The position numbers were made by a program, and so were the translations under genes. DNA of 64,000 nt from Mammaliicoccus lentus (GTDB taxonomy: Bacteria; Bacillota; Bacilli; Staphylococcales; Staphylococcaceae), in NCBI RefSeq assembly GCF_002902755.1, contig NZ_PPRS01000037.1:55864-119863 (forward strand). The letters run 5' to 3'. Within the stretch, counting starts at the first letter, position 1. Every line of letters begins with the position of its first letter. Below the pieces are notes generated by a model. It was not told where the DNA came from. It worked only from the letters and a program-made list of their open reading frames with translations, and searched no databases. Of the stretch, positions 29,231-36,618 are shown piece by piece.

Positions 29231-29259
29231 AATATACAAGTGTATTATGGGTGTATCAA
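29231..29259 (-). promoter_or_regulatory. malX promoter with small palindrome over the -10
   Basis: The minus strand has TTGATA (29254-29259), a 17-bp spacer and TATATT (29231-29236). A palindrome ATACA-AG-TGTAT (29234-29245) covers the -10 and is a candidate operator for the RpiR-family protein. Confidence 0.65.
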
Positions 29260-29275
29260 TAGGAATAAAGAATTA

Positions 29276-29290
29276 TGTTTGCGCTTACAT
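29276..29290 (-). promoter_or_regulatory. Catabolite-responsive element (cre)
   Basis: The minus strand reads ATGTAAGCGCAAACA, a full match to the CcpA-binding consensus WTGNAANCGNWNNCW. It lies upstream of the malX -35, centred about 59 bp before the predicted start of transcription, and just past the rpiR stop side of the gap. Confidence 0.7.
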
Positions 29291-29308
29291 ATAATGAAAG
29301 TCGTTACA

Positions 29309-30082
29309 TTATAATTGTTTCCCATACATCATAAGAATTAAATCAATGATAAATATAGTGGCGTGCCTTGAGCTTAAATCTACATTTCCAATATATATGT
29401 TATTTGTTTTAGCAATGAGAGCAACTGTTGATAACTGTGCTAACTGCGAATTACGATTACTTACAATCGAAACAATCGGTACATGATTACTTTTCAACTT
29501 CTTAGCATAATTAATCATATGTGAAGTTTCACCACTAGAACTTATACAAATCGCTAAACTATCAGCATTTAAATTATGAGTTATCGCATCTAACTCATCC
29601 CAATCAGTTCGTGCATGAGCAATTTTTCCAAGAAAAGTTAGTTTCCTACTTAAATCTAGCCCATTTACAAGACTTGCTCCAACACTTATTATTTCTATCA
29701 CTTGAGCATTACTGATATATGAAACTGTTTTTTCTAAGTCATCTATATTTATGTCATCAATAGTACGTTGAAGATTATTTATATTTTCTATCATAAAATC
29801 ATGAATCTCGGTACTAAAACTCTGTACAACATTATTACTTTCTAATTTAGATTGATTTTGTATTAAAGCATATTTTAATTCTCTATAGCCCTCATATCCT
29901 AATTTTTGAGAACATCTACTTACTGTCGCTGTAGATACAAATGATTTATTCGCTATATCATCTATACTCAAATTTGCTATTAATTCATAATCATTTAAAA
30001 TAAAATCTAAAACTCGCTTTTCTAATTCACTAAGGTCATTTCTCTTTTTCTGTAATCTACCAATAAGTGCGTTTTGTTCCAT
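29309..30082 (-). CDS. RpiR-family regulator (HTH + SIS domain)
   Basis: 257 aa. Residues 1-75 form the RpiR helix-turn-helix (LSIDDIANKSFVSTATVSRC, then KLGYEGYRELKYAL). The remainder is a SIS domain (AQVIEIISVGASLVNGLDL, ISSSGETSHMINYA) that senses phosphosugars. Family members control sugar-phosphate and amino-sugar operons. It lies 110 bp upstream of malX on the same strand and is its likely regulator, binding the sugar phosphate made by the PTS. It starts with ATG behind a GAGAGGG site. Confidence 0.93.
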   Translation of the reverse strand: MEQNALIGRLQKKRNDLSELEKRVLDFILNDYELIANLSIDDIANKSFVSTATVSRCSQKLGYEGYRELKYALIQNQSKLESNNVVQSFSTEIHDFMIENINNLQRTIDDINIDDLEKTVSYISNAQVIEIISVGASLVNGLDLSRKLTFLGKIAHARTDWDELDAITHNLNADSLAICISSSGETSHMINYAKKLKSNHVPIVSIVSNRNSQLAQLSTVALIAKTNNIYIGNVDLSSRHATIFIIDLILMMYGKQL

Positions 30083-30204
30083 ATTATCCCTCTCTTAATG
30101 TTATCTACTTTACATTATAAATCACATTTATTAATACATATTTTATTTTTTAAGTATATTTTTGCGTTCTCGGTTCAATAATAAAGTTTCGTACCTTAAA
30201 AAAC

Positions 30205-30237
30205 GGGAAGTATATCTCCTTATAAGGTATACTTCCC
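30205..30237 (-). terminator. Terminator of the ant(6)-like gene
   Basis: A perfect 10-bp stem GGGAAGTATA / TATACTTCCC surrounds an inner CCTTATAAGG palindrome and is followed on the minus strand by TTTTTT, 12 bp past the stop at 30250. The 167-bp gap to rpiR (30083-30249) otherwise holds only a TATAAT-like rpiR -10. Confidence 0.85.
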
Positions 30238-30249
30238 ACTTTATTATCT

Positions 30250-31092
30250 TTATTCATTTTTTAACTGTTTGTTAATATATTCTTTTATGTTATTTGCTTC
30301 TTTAAAATCTAAATTAAAATCTAATAAATTTGAGATTTCTTGACTCAAGTCATAAAATTGTTCTATTAATTTATTTAGAACACATGTTATATCATTTATT
30401 TTGCCATTTGGGTATGATTTAGTTAATAGAATCCATTCCTCTTCTGTAATATATCTTTTTAATAATTTATGATTTTTACCTGTGGAGACTTTCCAATCAT
30501 ATTGATAACCCACTTTCCAATCCAACAAATTAAATAACATCTCACGCATAATATTTAGATGCTCTATAGCATAAAATATTTCTTCCCTTTTAATTCCTTT
30601 AATGACGTAAGTTGATATCCACCAAAACTCATTACAACATTCCCTAAAATCTTTCTCGGTAGGCTTTTTAATATGATATGTTTCATCACTAGGTTTACTA
30701 ACATCTTTAAATTTTTCAGTTTTGTCTACTAGAACTTCTAATAATTGATCTTCTTTTTTGTAATCATCAAAATATTCAATAGGAATAAATCTAAAATCAA
30801 TACGAATATAATTCTTAAATAATAACATATAAAATAATTGATCTTTAATGCCATTCCTTGAATAAACTCTATTACATTGAGAAATAATAGACTCACCAAA
30901 TTCATGAATAAAAGACAACTTTTGAATAAAAATTTCATAATTTCCTACTAAAAACGCAATATCAAAATCTTGATAATTATCAGGCTCAATATTTTTATTC
31001 ACTCTCGAGCCATTCATACATACTGCTTTAATATCATCATCAACCATCGCGATATTTAATACTTTCTCTAAAACCTCACGTTCTGAGTTCAA
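30250..31092 (-). CDS. ANT(6)-family aminoglycoside 6-adenylyltransferase-like protein
   Basis: 280 aa, the usual AadE/ANT(6) length. The N-terminal nucleotidyltransferase core has MNGSR at about 26-30 and the metal-binding pair D42xD44 in YQDFDIAFLVG; the third Asp is probably in RIDFRFIPIEYF. The C-terminal helical part has EFWWISTYVIKGIKREE and DWKVSTGKNHKLLKRYI, as in ANT(6) enzymes that adenylylate streptomycin. The start is TTG with AAGGGGG upstream. It is divergent from the ANT(6)-Ia I remember, so streptomycin resistance is likely but not certain. It is the last gene of the cassette, next to the right repeat, and has its own terminator. Confidence 0.87.
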   Translation of the reverse strand: MNSEREVLEKVLNIAMVDDDIKAVCMNGSRVNKNIEPDNYQDFDIAFLVGNYEIFIQKLSFIHEFGESIISQCNRVYSRNGIKDQLFYMLLFKNYIRIDFRFIPIEYFDDYKKEDQLLEVLVDKTEKFKDVSKPSDETYHIKKPTEKDFRECCNEFWWISTYVIKGIKREEIFYAIEHLNIMREMLFNLLDWKVGYQYDWKVSTGKNHKLLKRYITEEEWILLTKSYPNGKINDITCVLNKLIEQFYDLSQEISNLLDFNLDFKEANNIKEYINKQLKNE

Positions 31093-31119
31093 ACAAAAAC
31101 CCCCTTGACGTATTTGAGG

Positions 31120-31244
31120 TTTTTCCTCCTAAAATAAGAATCGTCTTTAAAAACATATGATTCTTATTTTACTATTCAGAAAACTTCTATGCTACTATAA
31201 TTTTGATTTTGTATTGTTTTTATGATTACTGTTCCTGCTTTTTT
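31120..31244. repeat. 125-bp direct repeat, right copy
   Basis: The parent copy: its right part (31176-31244) is the true 3' end of the glycosyltransferase gene, its middle (31131-31170) the hairpin after that gene, and its left end an AGGAGG ribosome site that now leads into nothing but the ant(6) leader. Every base equals 26278-26402. Confidence 0.97.
31131..31170 (-). terminator. AT-rich hairpin after the glycosyltransferase gene
   Basis: A perfect 12-bp stem AAAATAAGAATC / GATTCTTATTTT with a 16-nt loop lies 5 bp past the stop. Only 3 of 12 pairs are G-C, so it is a weak terminator at best. The same hairpin is at 26289-26328 in front of lysE. Confidence 0.5.
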
Positions 31245-33707
31245 AAAAGAATCTTTATCATAATCTTTATTATATTTTAACTCAAAAGAAATGGTTTCAT
31301 TAGGTCGTATTTCAATTGTTTCTTCTTCATTAAAGCTATTAATACTTATCTCATTATATTTTTTAACATTGCTAATAATATTCAATAGCGATTGTGGGTC
31401 TTTATATAATGTTTTTATTTTAAAATATTTAACTGAATTTGTAGTGTTTTCAAGTTTTAAGCTAAAGTTCTTATGAGACGTTATTGGTAATTTCGGTTTA
31501 AATATATATTGTGATTTTTTTCTTGATACTTCTAAATCCAGTGAATAAATTAAATTTACTTCGCCTACTTCTATAGTTATATTTTGATTTAATTTGTCTA
31601 TTGTTTCTATTTTTTTATTTAGATTTTTTGTTATAGATTGGAATACATTGTTTAACTTTTCATCATATATATCTGAATAATTTATTTTGTATAAATTATT
31701 GTGATTTTGCTGAGATAATATACTATTTTCTTCTACCATTGCCAAAATAGCTTTATTAGCACCTAAATAATCACTTAACTTCGATGGTAAATATGGGTGC
31801 GTGTTTTTATATTCTTTTGTTTTTGCATCTAATATTATTAATATATCCATTTTAGTTGTTAAGTTAAGACAATCTAAATACGACACAGTATCATTTAAAT
31901 AAACATTTGAATAGTCATTGATACGTTCTAATTCGTCATGGCTAAGGTGCTTAATGTTCGTAAATATATGAAATTGAATTATTAAGTCAGTTTGGCTTAA
32001 TAATTCATCTACCATGTCTAAAAATAAATTCAAACTTCTCGTCTCGTAAAAATTCCCAAAATAACCTATTTGTACAGCTTTTTCATTCATCGGATAATAG
32101 TAATCGGTTTTATAATATAAATCATTATTAGGTATAGGATACCTGTCTATTTTACTTTTGCTTTTAATAAAATTTTGAAGGTTATTAGAAAAGCGGCTCG
32201 TCATATATTCAAGTTGATATTCGTTTGTAAATAATAATTCGTCTGCAAAAGCAAAACCAATAAGCTCTGCTAAATTAAATAAACTCTCGTCGACATATGG
32301 CAAAAATGGTTGGAAATCTTCTTCTAACTTTAAAGATTCTAAAAGCATATTATATACTTCTATAGAACTATATCTTTCTTTTGATTTAATATCATATAAT
32401 AAAGGATCTGAAAATTCAGCAATCCATTTAATATTAGGATTATTCAATTTAATAAATAACGATGAAAAATATGAAGATGGAAATAACACGCTACTGTACA
32501 GAGTTTCATATTTTTCTTTATTATTTAAATAAAAACTAAAAGCTTCATCTATAAATTGTGAGATCAGTTCAAAATCAGAAAAACTAACTGAGCTTTTTGA
32601 AACTTTATGTTGGTCTATTTTATCAATACATATACTTTTTAGCTTAAAATCTTTTTCTCTTTTTGATGTCATATCATTGCTGAATATATCTACAATTTTA
32701 TCGTTGTTAGAAATCCTTTTTGCCATTAAAATACCACTATTATCAATGAATGGTGGGAAACAATATGCTATCACTAATTTTTTTGCCATACCTATATTTA
32801 CAAAATATTCATTCAAATGATTATAATTTTTCATATTCAATAAGTTTACAACTTCGTTCTTATATTCAGGATATACTTTTAAAAATTTAGAAATAAACCC
32901 TGTTTGTGCATTATATTTTGTTGAAATAAATTTCTTAACTCTAGAATGTAAATTACTTTCTAATAATTTATCCAAATTATCTAATACATCTAACCTTTGA
33001 GCAATATTAAAATCATAAGAAAATTTGCCTCTTGAAACTGAATTTTCATTCAGTAGACGGTAATATACGACTTCTTTATCCAGATTGATAACTTCTATTT
33101 TCGGATTGAATTTTGCATATAAATAACAATAGAAAACAGTGTCTTCACCACTTAACAAAGCAGGATTAAAATATACTGCCTCTAAGTAATGACTAGGTAT
33201 AAACTTACATGTTGTAATGCCTAAAATAGCGTGTATATTGAATAAACTATAACCTGTTTCTTTGTACTTTATTAAAGGTAAGTTCACTGGATTATTTTTA
33301 ACAATTGATCCATCATTTAACATATCATGAATTTGAGTTACTAAAATTGTATCTTCTTTAAGTAATTGAAAACTTTCTTCTATATAATTCGAAGAAATAA
33401 AGTCATCAACGTCGAGAAAAGTTGTATGTGAATATTTTACGTATTGCATCCCTAAATTTCTTGCTTTAGAAGCTCCCGTTTCATCACTGATTAAAATTAA
33501 ATGTTTAAAATTCATATGGTCAACATGATGAATTAAATATTGATAAATTTCTTCAAATACACCATTTAATACAAAAATCACTTCGAATTTTGCTTCTTTT
33601 ACAATTAAATCATTTAAGTTTTTTATTAACTCCTCTATATAAGTCATGCCTTCGTGAATCGGAATAATAATAGAAATACCTTTATCAAATTTTATTGTTT
33701 CATTCAT
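31176..33707 (-). CDS. Two-domain glycosyltransferase (GT2 + GT-B-like) with C-terminal beta region
   Basis: 843 aa. Residues 1-300 are a GT-A family 2 glycosyltransferase: IIIPIHEGMTYIEELIKNL, the SKARNLGMQYV stretch and the DxD-type FLDVDDF. Residues about 315-690 look like a GT-B fold (LVIAYCFPPFIDNSGILMA at its start, IGYFGNFYETRSLNLFLDMV at the second Rossmann lobe, LPSKLSDYLGANKAILAMVEE in the donor-binding region). The last 130 residues are a polar beta-rich tail. Such double enzymes build or decorate cell-surface polymers. An ATG with GTG just before it gives the start. Very AT-rich. It is preceded 26 bp upstream by an unknown 132-aa gene. Acceptor and sugar are unknown. Confidence 0.85.
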   Translation of the reverse strand: MNETIKFDKGISIIIPIHEGMTYIEELIKNLNDLIVKEAKFEVIFVLNGVFEEIYQYLIHHVDHMNFKHLILISDETGASKARNLGMQYVKYSHTTFLDVDDFISSNYIEESFQLLKEDTILVTQIHDMLNDGSIVKNNPVNLPLIKYKETGYSLFNIHAILGITTCKFIPSHYLEAVYFNPALLSGEDTVFYCYLYAKFNPKIEVINLDKEVVYYRLLNENSVSRGKFSYDFNIAQRLDVLDNLDKLLESNLHSRVKKFISTKYNAQTGFISKFLKVYPEYKNEVVNLLNMKNYNHLNEYFVNIGMAKKLVIAYCFPPFIDNSGILMAKRISNNDKIVDIFSNDMTSKREKDFKLKSICIDKIDQHKVSKSSVSFSDFELISQFIDEAFSFYLNNKEKYETLYSSVLFPSSYFSSLFIKLNNPNIKWIAEFSDPLLYDIKSKERYSSIEVYNMLLESLKLEEDFQPFLPYVDESLFNLAELIGFAFADELLFTNEYQLEYMTSRFSNNLQNFIKSKSKIDRYPIPNNDLYYKTDYYYPMNEKAVQIGYFGNFYETRSLNLFLDMVDELLSQTDLIIQFHIFTNIKHLSHDELERINDYSNVYLNDTVSYLDCLNLTTKMDILIILDAKTKEYKNTHPYLPSKLSDYLGANKAILAMVEENSILSQQNHNNLYKINYSDIYDEKLNNVFQSITKNLNKKIETIDKLNQNITIEVGEVNLIYSLDLEVSRKKSQYIFKPKLPITSHKNFSLKLENTTNSVKYFKIKTLYKDPQSLLNIISNVKKYNEISINSFNEEETIEIRPNETISFELKYNKDYDKDSFKKAGTVIIKTIQNQNYSSIEVF

Positions 33708-33733
33708 CACTTAACCAACTTTCTATTTAAAAT

Positions 33734-34132
33734 TTAACGAAATTTAGTTTTTCTACTTATCATGTGAGGTATTCTTTCTAAAATTTGTTGATTAGTGGAT
33801 TTTTGTACATTTAATAGTTCGATAGAATACAAATTAAATATTAGGTAACGACCTTCAATTTGTATATTTTTAATTAAAAATCCATCAACTGAAAGTTCAT
33901 TTATATGTATGTTTTCATAAACATTTATAAGAATTTTTATTTTAAAATGTTTATTACTGTATCGTGAGAGTATATCAATTATATTTTGTAAATTAACGTC
34001 ATAACAAAGTACTGTACAGTCAATCATGTCAATTTCTTCATGAATATTCCTCAATCTATTCAAATCTTCTAAAGTATTAATTGTTATTTTTTCTATTTTG
34101 TAATCTATTAAAGATAATTCTAAATTAGTCAT
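33734..34132 (-). CDS. Unrecognised 132-aa protein, partner of the glycosyltransferase
   Basis: I do not recognise this protein. It is 132 aa, rich in Ile, Asn and Leu, with alternating hydrophobic strands (CTVLCYDVNLQNIIDIL, FKIKILINVYENIHI) and a basic C-terminus ending SRKTKFR. There is no signal peptide or membrane span. GGGGG lies before the ATG, and it ends 26 bp before the glycosyltransferase, so the two are probably one operon and the product may act as a helper or regulatory subunit of that enzyme. It could also be the remnant of a longer sugar-modifying gene. No function is assigned. Confidence 0.7.
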   Translation of the reverse strand: MTNLELSLIDYKIEKITINTLEDLNRLRNIHEEIDMIDCTVLCYDVNLQNIIDILSRYSNKHFKIKILINVYENIHINELSVDGFLIKNIQIEGRYLIFNLYSIELLNVQKSTNQQILERIPHMISRKTKFR

Positions 34133-34455
34133 TGTGTAACCCCCTCTTTTTATTTTGATTAACTCATATCGAATATCTTCTAATCAACTCTAATATATCT
34201 AAGTTTATTTATGATATATTCAAATTAATTTCCATAATAAATCCCCTTTATATCATCAAATCTATTTATAACCATTTATCAAAGATTATCATAACTTTAT
34301 TAAGTATATGTTAATAATGTAAATTCAATTTATACTTTTCCAAAAATAGTAATATAGTCATTATCAATATAATTAGAAATAAGTATTGCAAAATAAAAGA
34401 AAAAGATATAAAATTAAATCGTAATAATTACGTTTTATTAAAAGGAGGATTCGAT
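34133..34455. other. AT-rich divergent intergenic region
   Basis: This 323-bp gap separates the leftward glycosyltransferase operon from the rightward small ORF. It is extremely AT-rich. I see a plus-strand promoter near its right end and a GATTATCAT motif at 34284-34292 that loosely resembles half a Fur box; no reading frame of note and no structured RNA of a known class. Confidence 0.6.
34386..34414 (+). promoter_or_regulatory. Promoter of the 47-aa gene
   Basis: TTGCAA (34386-34391), a 17-bp spacer and TAAAAT (34409-34414), about 40 bp before a strong AAAGGAGGAT ribosome site. Confidence 0.5.
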
Positions 34456-34599
34456 ATGGCAGAAAAAACAGACATACAAACAGCTCGTCGTAATTTGAGA
34501 AGTCCAAACATCAAGACGCGTAAAAGAGCGTTGAAAATAATAAAAAACTTCAAACGCGCTGCTAGAATCAAAAACATTCAAAATAATGCCGCTTCATAA
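34456..34599 (+). CDS. Small basic protein, possible 'putative metal homeostasis' family
   Basis: A 47-aa gene, too short for most gene finders. AAAGGAGGAT sits 5 nt before the ATG. The product starts MAEKTDIQTARRNLRSP and continues NIKTRKRALKIIKNFKRAA; about a third of residues are Lys or Arg. The block SPNIKTRKRALKIIK resembles very small Firmicutes proteins that public annotation calls putative metal homeostasis proteins; that match is from memory and should be checked. A promoter precedes it and a hairpin terminator follows, so it is a self-contained unit. With this charge it could bind RNA, the ribosome or a membrane. It is the first of three rightward genes, with arsRB downstream. Confidence 0.75.
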   Translation: MAEKTDIQTARRNLRSPNIKTRKRALKIIKNFKRAARIKNIQNNAAS

Positions 34600-34664
34600 T
34601 TTACGTATAAATTTAATCACGATCTAATTTCAATGAATTAAGTCATAAATGTCCTAAAGCTAAA

Positions 34665-34703
34665 AACCAAAATAACAAAAGTCAATCATTATGTATTTTG
34701 GTT
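34665..34703 (+). terminator. Terminator of the 47-aa gene
   Basis: A perfect 10-bp stem AACCAAAATA / TATTTTGGTT with a 19-nt loop is followed by GGCTTTTATTATTTT on the plus strand, before the ars promoter. Confidence 0.7.
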
Positions 34704-34747
34704 GGCTTTTATTATTTTAAATTTTCTTCCACTTAATATATACATGT

Positions 34748-34774
34748 ATCTATATAGATGATATTCTATATAAT
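34748..34774 (+). promoter_or_regulatory. arsR promoter and operator
   Basis: A consensus -10 TATAAT (34769-34774) lies 20 bp before the arsR ATG. Just upstream is the perfect 12-bp palindrome ATCTATATAGAT (34748-34759), which covers the spacer/-35 and is the likely ArsR operator. The -35 itself is poor. Confidence 0.6.
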
Positions 34775-34794
34775 GTTAAGAAGGAGGATTTAAT

Positions 34795-35115
34795 ATGTCT
34801 TATAAAGAAATAGCATCATTATTAAAAGTTTTAGCTGATCCTAGTAGATTAGAAATTATCGATTTATTATCTTGTGGTGAGCTTTGTGCTTGTGACATTC
34901 TGGAACATTTTGAATTTTCTCAGCCTACGCTTAGTCATCATATGAAATCTTTAGTGGATCAGAATCTAGTTTTTACTAGAAAAGATGGTAATAAGCGGTT
35001 TTATAAATTAAATGATGAATTGTTAACAGAAATTAACTCTAATATTGAGCTTATTCATACATCTAATCATCAATGTATTTGTAAGGATATGAAGAAAGGT
35101 GAATGTAACTCATGA
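34795..35115 (+). CDS. arsR: ArsR arsenical-resistance repressor
   Basis: 106-aa winged-helix metalloregulator that leaves DNA on binding As(III)/Sb(III). The metal site is the ELCACD motif at about residues 29-34 in the recognition-helix region, followed by the DNA-reading segment [15 protein letters not shown]. The C-terminus has extra Cys residues ([13 protein letters not shown]) as in the staphylococcal plasmid repressor. AAGGAGGAT precedes the ATG. Its stop overlaps arsB by 4 bp, so the pump is translated with it. Confidence 0.97.
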   Translation: MSYKEIASLLKVLADPSRLEIIDLLSCGELCACDILEHFEFSQPTLSHHMKSLVDQNLVFTRKDGNKRFYKLNDELLTEINSNIELIHTSNHQCICKDMKKGECNS

Positions 35116-36401
35116 CTATACTTGCAATCGCCATTTTTCTTATTACTTTAATTTTTGTAATTTGGCAACCTAAAGGACTAGATATTGGTATTACTGCTTT
35201 AGTTGGCGCTATTGTAGCTATCATTACTGGTGTTGTCAGTTTTTCTGATGTCTTTGAAGTTACGGGTATTGTTTGGAATGCTACTTTAACATTTGTAGCA
35301 GTTATTTTAATTTCTCTTATTCTAGATGAAATTGGTTTCTTTGAATGGTCTGCTATACATATGGTTAAAGCATCAAAAGGCAATGGTATTAAAATGTTTG
35401 TATACATTATGTTACTCGGTTCAATTGTAGCTGCGTTTTTCGCTAACGATGGAGCCGCTTTAATTTTAACACCTATAGTCTTAGCGATGGTTCGTCATTT
35501 AGGTTTCGACAAGAAAGTTATATTTCCATTTATTATAGCGAGTGGATTTATAGCAGATACAACTTCTTTACCTTTAATCGTAAGTAACTTAGTGAATATC
35601 GTATCCGCTGACTACTTCAATATAAGTTTCTTAGAATATTTAGGTCGAATGATTATCCCTAATATCTTTTCTTTAATCGCTAGTATAGTTGTATTGTGGT
35701 TATATTTTAGAACGTCTATACCTAAAACATTTGATGCTACTCATATAAAAGCACCACATGAAGCGATTAAAGATAAAAAATTATTTAATATTTCTTGGAT
35801 TGTATTAATTGTACTTTTAGCTGGATATTTAGTGAGTGAATTTATCAATATACCTGTTTCAATTATAGCGGGTATAATAGCTATCATCTTCTTGATTCTT
35901 GCAAGAAGATCCCCTGCTGTTAATACTAGATCAGTTATTAAAGGTGCACCATGGAACATTGTTATTTTTTCTATTGGTATGTACTTAGTAGTCTTTGGAT
36001 TAAAAAATGTAGGGATTACTACAATACTGGCTGATATATTAAACTATATTGCCGGTTATGGCTTATTTAGTAGTATTATGGGAATGGGCTTTATCGCAGC
36101 ATTTCTTTCTTCTGTCATGAATAATATGCCAACAGTTTTGATAGATGCTATAGCAATTGATCAATCAAATACAATAGGCTTAATTAAAGAAAGCATGGTA
36201 TACGCAAATGTTATAGGTTCCGACTTAGGACCAAAAATAACACCAATTGGTTCATTAGCAACATTATTGTGGTTACACGTTTTAACACAAAAAGGTGTCA
36301 AAATAAAATGGGGAACATACTTTAAAACAGGTATTATCATTACCATCCCTGTACTATTCATTACTTTATTAGGTCTGTATATTACAATGCTTATTTTTTA
36401 A
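35112..36401 (+). CDS. arsB: ArsB arsenite efflux pump
   Basis: 429 aa with about twelve membrane segments, normal ArsB length. It reads closely like staphylococcal plasmid Ars[38 protein letters not shown] and [16 protein letters not shown], the latter two being the paired loops of the ion-transporter superfamily. It exports As(OH)3 or Sb(OH)3 in exchange for protons. No arsC follows: after the terminator at 36452-36489 comes a repeat array. So arsenate resistance would need a reductase elsewhere. Confidence 0.97.
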   Translation: MTILAIAIFLITLIFVIWQPKGLDIGITALVGAIVAIITGVVSFSDVFEVTGIVWNATLTFVAVILISLILDEIGFFEWSAIHMVKASKGNGIKMFVYIMLLGSIVAAFFANDGAALILTPIVLAMVRHLGFDKKVIFPFIIASGFIADTTSLPLIVSNLVNIVSADYFNISFLEYLGRMIIPNIFSLIASIVVLWLYFRTSIPKTFDATHIKAPHEAIKDKKLFNISWIVLIVLLAGYLVSEFINIPVSIIAGIIAIIFLILARRSPAVNTRSVIKGAPWNIVIFSIGMYLVVFGLKNVGITTILADILNYIAGYGLFSSIMGMGFIAAFLSSVMNNMPTVLIDAIAIDQSNTIGLIKESMVYANVIGSDLGPKITPIGSLATLLWLHVLTQKGVKIKWGTYFKTGIIITIPVLFITLLGLYITMLIF

Positions 36402-36451
36402 AGTTTATAATTTAGAGGGATCTGATATATAAATATCCTAAAAATCCAAAG

Positions 36452-36489
36452 ACAGTAGAAATTCATTATTAAAATTGAATTTCTACTGT
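36452..36489 (+). terminator. arsRB terminator
   Basis: A perfect 14-bp stem ACAGTAGAAATTCA / TGAATTTCTACTGT with a 10-nt loop followed by TTTTTCTTA on the plus strand. Confidence 0.9.
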
Positions 36490-36493
36490 TTTT

Positions 36494-36528
36494 CTTATAT
36501 TTATTGCCATTAAGACAATTACTAATTC
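36494..36528 (+). repeat. Short dispersed repeat, left copy
   Basis: 35 bases, of which 31 match 37252-37286 (start CTTATATTTATT, end CTAATTC). Each copy lies immediately after a hairpin and the pair brackets the 41-bp array; similarity fades into a longer diverged stretch to the right. Confidence 0.7.
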
Positions 36529-36618
36529 GCTTTTTACTTTGCATTTTCCTCGAGAAGATTTACGAAACTCCTTTATTTTTGGTTCAACTTTTGGGTTGCA
36601 CTTTATAAAGGTGCATTT

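Noticed and set aside
26278..31244. Composite transposon or integron cassette
   Set aside because: No transposase, integrase, terminal inverted repeats or attC-like structure; the repeats are chromosomal gene-end sequence, not insertion sequences.
34278..34296. Fur or Zur box upstream of the 47-aa gene
   Set aside because: Only about 12 of 19 consensus bases match and it is 100 bp from the promoter in very AT-rich DNA.
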